64,000 nucleotides of DNA from Methylophilus sp. 13 (GTDB lineage Bacteria > Pseudomonadota > Gammaproteobacteria > Burkholderiales > Methylophilaceae), in NCBI RefSeq assembly GCF_015354335.1, contig NZ_JADKYR010000006.1:1-64000 (forward strand). Reading direction: 5' to 3'. The notes below the pieces were generated by a model. The model did no database searches. It had not been told where the DNA came from and worked only from the letters and a program-made list of their open reading frames with translations. The position numbers were made by a program, and so were the translations under genes. Positions 63,678 to 64,000 of the stretch are shown one piece after another; position 1 is the stretch's first letter; each line of letters starts with the position of its first letter.

Positions 63678-63824
63678 ACAGTTATTCTAACAGACAGTTT
63701 TGCAGACTTGCCGTGGCCATAGAAATTTCACGATTGAAAATGCATGGGCGCACGTTGCTTACGCCTGGCAAATGTCAGTGATACACATCATGACCAATGT
63801 CTGCATACATACTAATCCATCAAT

Positions 63825-63854
63825 AAAAAAGCGCCTTGATCCCTCAAGGCGCTT
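63825..63854 (-). terminator. Terminator of katG
   Basis: Minus-strand AAGCGCCTTGA-GGGA-TCAAGGCGCTT followed by TTTTATT, about 32 bp after the katG stop. Confidence 0.92.
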
Positions 63855-63885
63855 GGCATGACGACCGAGTCACAGAAATTTTTAA

Positions 63886-64000
<115 letters not shown>

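Overview
The window looks like chromosomal DNA of a methylotrophic betaproteobacterium, most likely Methylophilaceae (Methylophilus/Methylovorus type). This is inferred from the gene content (glnA-glnLG, uvrA/ssb, asmA-mutY, uppP, a small Gram-negative porin) and from C1-sulfur oxidation genes whose products are sulfite and formaldehyde. Most of the window has ordinary GC. An island at about 30.6-34.5 kb is visibly richer in A+T and carries an insertion-sequence remnant.

Layout. 1-2.1 kb: two leftward rRNA-type promoters firing out of the window, a cupin gene, a Sua5/TsaC tRNA-modification gene and a small lipoprotein. 2.3-24 kb: a sulfur-scavenging region. It holds a sigma54-promoted porin, a leftward operon (msuE, sfnG, a degenerate acyl-adenylate protein, a complete branched-chain-type ABC transporter), the divergent sfnB, an inserted fecIRA iron-uptake set with a Fur box, a second leftward operon (msuD, msuC, an amidohydrolase, ribB), and the sigma54 activator sfnR overlapping ribA. 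Together these encode the route dimethyl sulfone -> methanesulfinate -> methanesulfonate -> sulfite, the flavin reductase that feeds it, and the first steps of riboflavin synthesis. Four -24/-12 promoters with exact GG-N10-GC spacing and CTGCTGC/GCAGCAG palindromes between divergent genes point to a single SfnR-type regulon.

24-30.7 kb: an exported protein of unknown function, a membrane EAL-only c-di-GMP phosphodiesterase preceded by a c-di-GMP-I (GEMM) riboswitch, and a three-gene molybdenum hydroxylase with a triheme cytochrome c. 30.7-34.5 kb: IS3 remnant, then an HscC-type Hsp70 paired with an unusual J-like/membrane/TonB-C protein. 34.6-39.5 kb: ssb, an MFS transporter and the divergent uvrA.

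39.6-48.9 kb: an aromatic-compound cluster. An AraC/XylS-family regulator, a two-subunit Rieske dioxygenase, a fused Rieske-reductase, an SDR dehydrogenase, a dienelactone hydrolase fused to a SnoaL-like domain, an outer-membrane SphA/MetA-type protein, a divergent flavin monooxygenase and a stand-alone Lrp-type sensor domain. Paired TGCA-N6-GGATA boxes with 20-bp spacing lie in front of the regulator and in both directions of the divergent promoter region.

49-64 kb: housekeeping genes. mtgA-aroE-rhodanese, glnA with two NtrC sites and a sigma54 promoter, a DUF4124 protein, glnL-glnG, a DUF6445-type protein, a major porin, a degenerate GGDEF protein, asmA-mutY, uppP, and the 3' end of katG with its terminator.
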